Shown here: positions 13,908 to 14,858 of the stretch, in pieces
Position numbering within the stretch: the stretch's first letter is position 1
Layout: each line of letters starts with the position of its first letter
Position numbers and translations under genes: made by a program
Notes under the pieces: generated by a model
What the model saw: the letters and a program-made list of their open reading frames with translations, nothing else
Databases searched by the model: none
Told to the model about the DNA's origin: nothing
From: Solobacterium sp.
GTDB lineage: Bacteria; Bacillota_I; Bacilli_A; Erysipelotrichales; Erysipelotrichaceae
Direction: 5' to 3'
Assembly (NCBI GenBank): GCA_017543005.1
Contig: JAFWEA010000031.1
Span: 1-14,858 of the forward strand
DNA: 14,858 nt

Positions 13908-13921
13908 GGACAGTGTGCTAA
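13895..13921. promoter_or_regulatory. CIRCE-like HrcA operator
   Basis: On the plus strand it reads TTAGCACTG-N9-GTGTGCTAA, against the consensus TTAGCACTC-N9-GAGTGCTAA: correct spacing with one mismatch in each half. The outer arms TTAGCAC and GTGCTAA pair perfectly, and one further base on each side also pairs. An inner repeat, CTGTC-AAG-GACAG, lies in the middle. The site overlaps the -35 box of the hrcA promoter, so HrcA bound here would block polymerase. Confidence 0.85.
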
Positions 13922-13969
13922 TTCTTTCTCGGAAATCAACCGCTTACGACAGGTTCTGCAGACCCACTG

Positions 13970-14313
13970 GATTCCCCGCTGTACAGAAAGCTTACCGGAC
14001 AGGACCAGATCCTGCAGGACAACAAGATCCGCAACCTGTAGCTGGCCTGCGGGCAGCTGAATACGCTGATCATCCGGCCAGGTGAAACATTTTCCTTCTG
14101 GCACACACTGAAAAAGCCCACCCCGCAGGCAGGTTATCGGGAAAGCCTGATGATTGCCGGCAGGAAGATAAGACATGGTACCGTATCTCCCGGGTCTACC
14201 GGGATCAGATTGACAAGGCTTCCGGAACGATCATGGAAACCCGGCTGATTCTGAACAATCATTCCCGCGTCATGTTTGATCCGGCGCTGATCCCGGATGA
14301 TGAGAAACGATAA
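13970..14313 (+). pseudogene. vanW-family remnant with nonsense codon, frame change and internal deletion
   Basis: Plus-strand translation gives a VanW-like stretch in two frames. The first frame reads SPLYRKLTGQDQILQDNK from about 13973, then IRNL, a TAG at 14039-14041, then LACGQLN and IIRPGETFSFW, a hallmark of VanW proteins, ending near GRKIRHG at about 14178. From 14176 the next frame gives WYRISRVYRDQIDKASGT and continues with METRLILNNHSRVMFDPAL to the TAA at 14311-14313, matching the C-terminus of the family. The conserved middle, including the expected GGGLCQ segment, is missing, so on the order of a hundred codons were lost. No ribosome binding site or N-terminal part is visible next to the hrcA promoter. 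VanW function is unclear; here the gene is dead. Family assignment is from remembered motifs, without alignment. Confidence 0.8.
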
Positions 14314-14340
14314 AAAGTCCGCCCCGGCCCGGGACGGACT
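14310..14340 (-). terminator. Rho-independent terminator of the DapA/NanA-family gene
   Basis: The stem AGTCCG (14316-14321) with CGGACT (14335-14340) is extended inward by several G-C pairs across one mismatch. On the minus strand it is followed by a TTTTT run. It starts 8 bases past the stop at 14349 and overlaps the end of the vanW remnant. Confidence 0.75.
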
Positions 14341-14348
14341 AGATTGTA

Positions 14349-14858
14349 TTAAAGGATAATCTCCCGATAGCGCAAGTCATGCAGCTGTTCCAGCAGCTGT
14401 TTTTCCTGTTCTGCCGTCAGGTTCTCCATCGGTCTTCTGACCTTTGCGGTACGGATGACCCCCTCGTCTTTAAGAATCACTTTGTAGGCTGCGATGTTGT
14501 TGATCTCGCACATTAGGGCATTGAGCACATTGGTGCGCCGCTGCAGCTTTGTGGCCAGATCGAAATCCTTTGCCTGAATGGCCTGCCACAGGGCAGCATA
14601 GTGTTCCGGTACACACATGGCATTGCCGGAGACCACCCCTTCACCGCCGACGGCACAGACGGCCTCAAACAGATGATCCGGGCCGACCAGCACGCTGAAG
14701 GTCTGATGCCGCACCAGCATGAACTGCTGCAGTCTGGTGAAGTCCGGCCAGCTGTACTTGATGCCGACGACATTCGGACATTCCGCCGCGACTGCCTCAG
14801 CCACAGCCGGAGAGATATCATTCACCGCATTCTGCGGAATGGCATAGAGATAAACCGG
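14349..14858 (-). CDS. Dihydrodipicolinate synthase / N-acetylneuraminate lyase family protein, C-terminal part; cut by window edge
   Basis: Class I (Schiff-base) aldolase of the DapA/NanA superfamily, which joins or splits pyruvate and an aldehyde. The visible 169 residues start within PVYLYAIPQNAVNDISP, which holds the Tyr of the conserved Y-x-IP motif (Y5 from the edge). NVVGIKYS follows, with the Schiff-base lysine (K34 from the edge), and then VSGNAMCVPEHYAALWQAI, matching the usual GxxSGxxNxxPe helix region. Complete family members have about 300 residues, so close to half is missing. The usual residues after the lysine (KDSSGD or KEATGD) are replaced by KYSWPD, so the exact substrate cannot be assigned. 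Sialic acid, dihydrodipicolinate and sugar-acid aldolases are all open. The gene ends in its own terminator, separate from the hrcA operon. Confidence 0.85.
   Translation of the reverse strand, partial: PVYLYAIPQNAVNDISPAVAEAVAAECPNVVGIKYSWPDFTRLQQFMLVRHQTFSVLVGPDHLFEAVCAVGGEGVVSGNAMCVPEHYAALWQAIQAKDFDLATKLQRRTNVLNALMCEINNIAAYKVILKDEGVIRTAKVRRPMENLTAEQEKQLLEQLHDLRYREIIL

Noticed and set aside
13867..14085. 72-codon plus-strand frame starting near the hrcA promoter
   Set aside because: It is in a different frame from the VanW-like translation, and its product has no recognisable features.
13904..14176. 90-codon minus-strand frame upstream of hrcA
   Set aside because: Opposite the vanW-like remnant, overlaps the CIRCE/promoter, and shows no family resemblance.

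Overview
This 14.9 kb window comes from a moderately GC-rich low-GC-lineage Gram-positive (Firmicutes-type) bacterium. The evidence is the hrcA-first heat-shock operon with a CIRCE-like operator, strong AGGAGG-type ribosome binding sites before most genes, and a DnaK lacking the N-terminal insertion typical of Gram-negative DnaK. The gene set and base composition would fit an Erysipelotrichia-like gut anaerobe, but this placement is inference. Every intact gene lies on the minus strand, so transcription runs from high to low coordinates. The only plus-strand coding trace is a broken vanW-like gene.

Right to left: (a) 14349-14858 is the C-terminal part of a DapA/NanA-family aldolase ending in a rho-independent terminator. 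(b) 13970-14313 is a vanW-family remnant on the opposite strand, with a nonsense codon and an internal deletion. (c) 13835-5327 is a protein-quality-control cluster, hrcA-grpE-dnaK-(lipoprotein polysaccharide deacetylase)-dnaJ-clpB. It has a sigma-A promoter whose perfect -35 box sits inside a degenerate CIRCE, and it ends at a terminator after clpB. A cell-envelope polysaccharide deacetylase between dnaK and dnaJ is the most unusual arrangement here. (d) 5258-4129 is a short two-gene unit, a LUD-domain protein followed by a three-helix membrane protein, with its own -10 box and terminator. (e) 4012-1 is an NAD salvage operon: nrtR-like Nudix regulator, pncA, pncB, nadD and nadE (cut by the window edge).

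The NAD operon encodes a complete route from nicotinamide to nicotinate (PncA), NaMN (PncB), NaAD (NadD) and NAD (NadE). It is headed by an NrtR-type regulator that is expected to sense ADP-ribose-like NAD breakdown products. A perfect 19-bp palindrome overlaps the predicted transcription start, which suggests autoregulation of the whole operon. The genes are tightly packed, with three 4-base stop/start overlaps and one 12-base gap, so translational coupling is likely.

The heat-shock cluster groups the HrcA repressor with the DnaK chaperone cycle (GrpE, DnaK, DnaJ) and the ClpB disaggregase. No RNA genes, insertion sequences, CRISPR arrays or complete mobile elements were seen. I see no wholly new system. 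The best leads are the chaperone-operon deacetylase, the NrtR operator/promoter and the CIRCE/-35 overlap.
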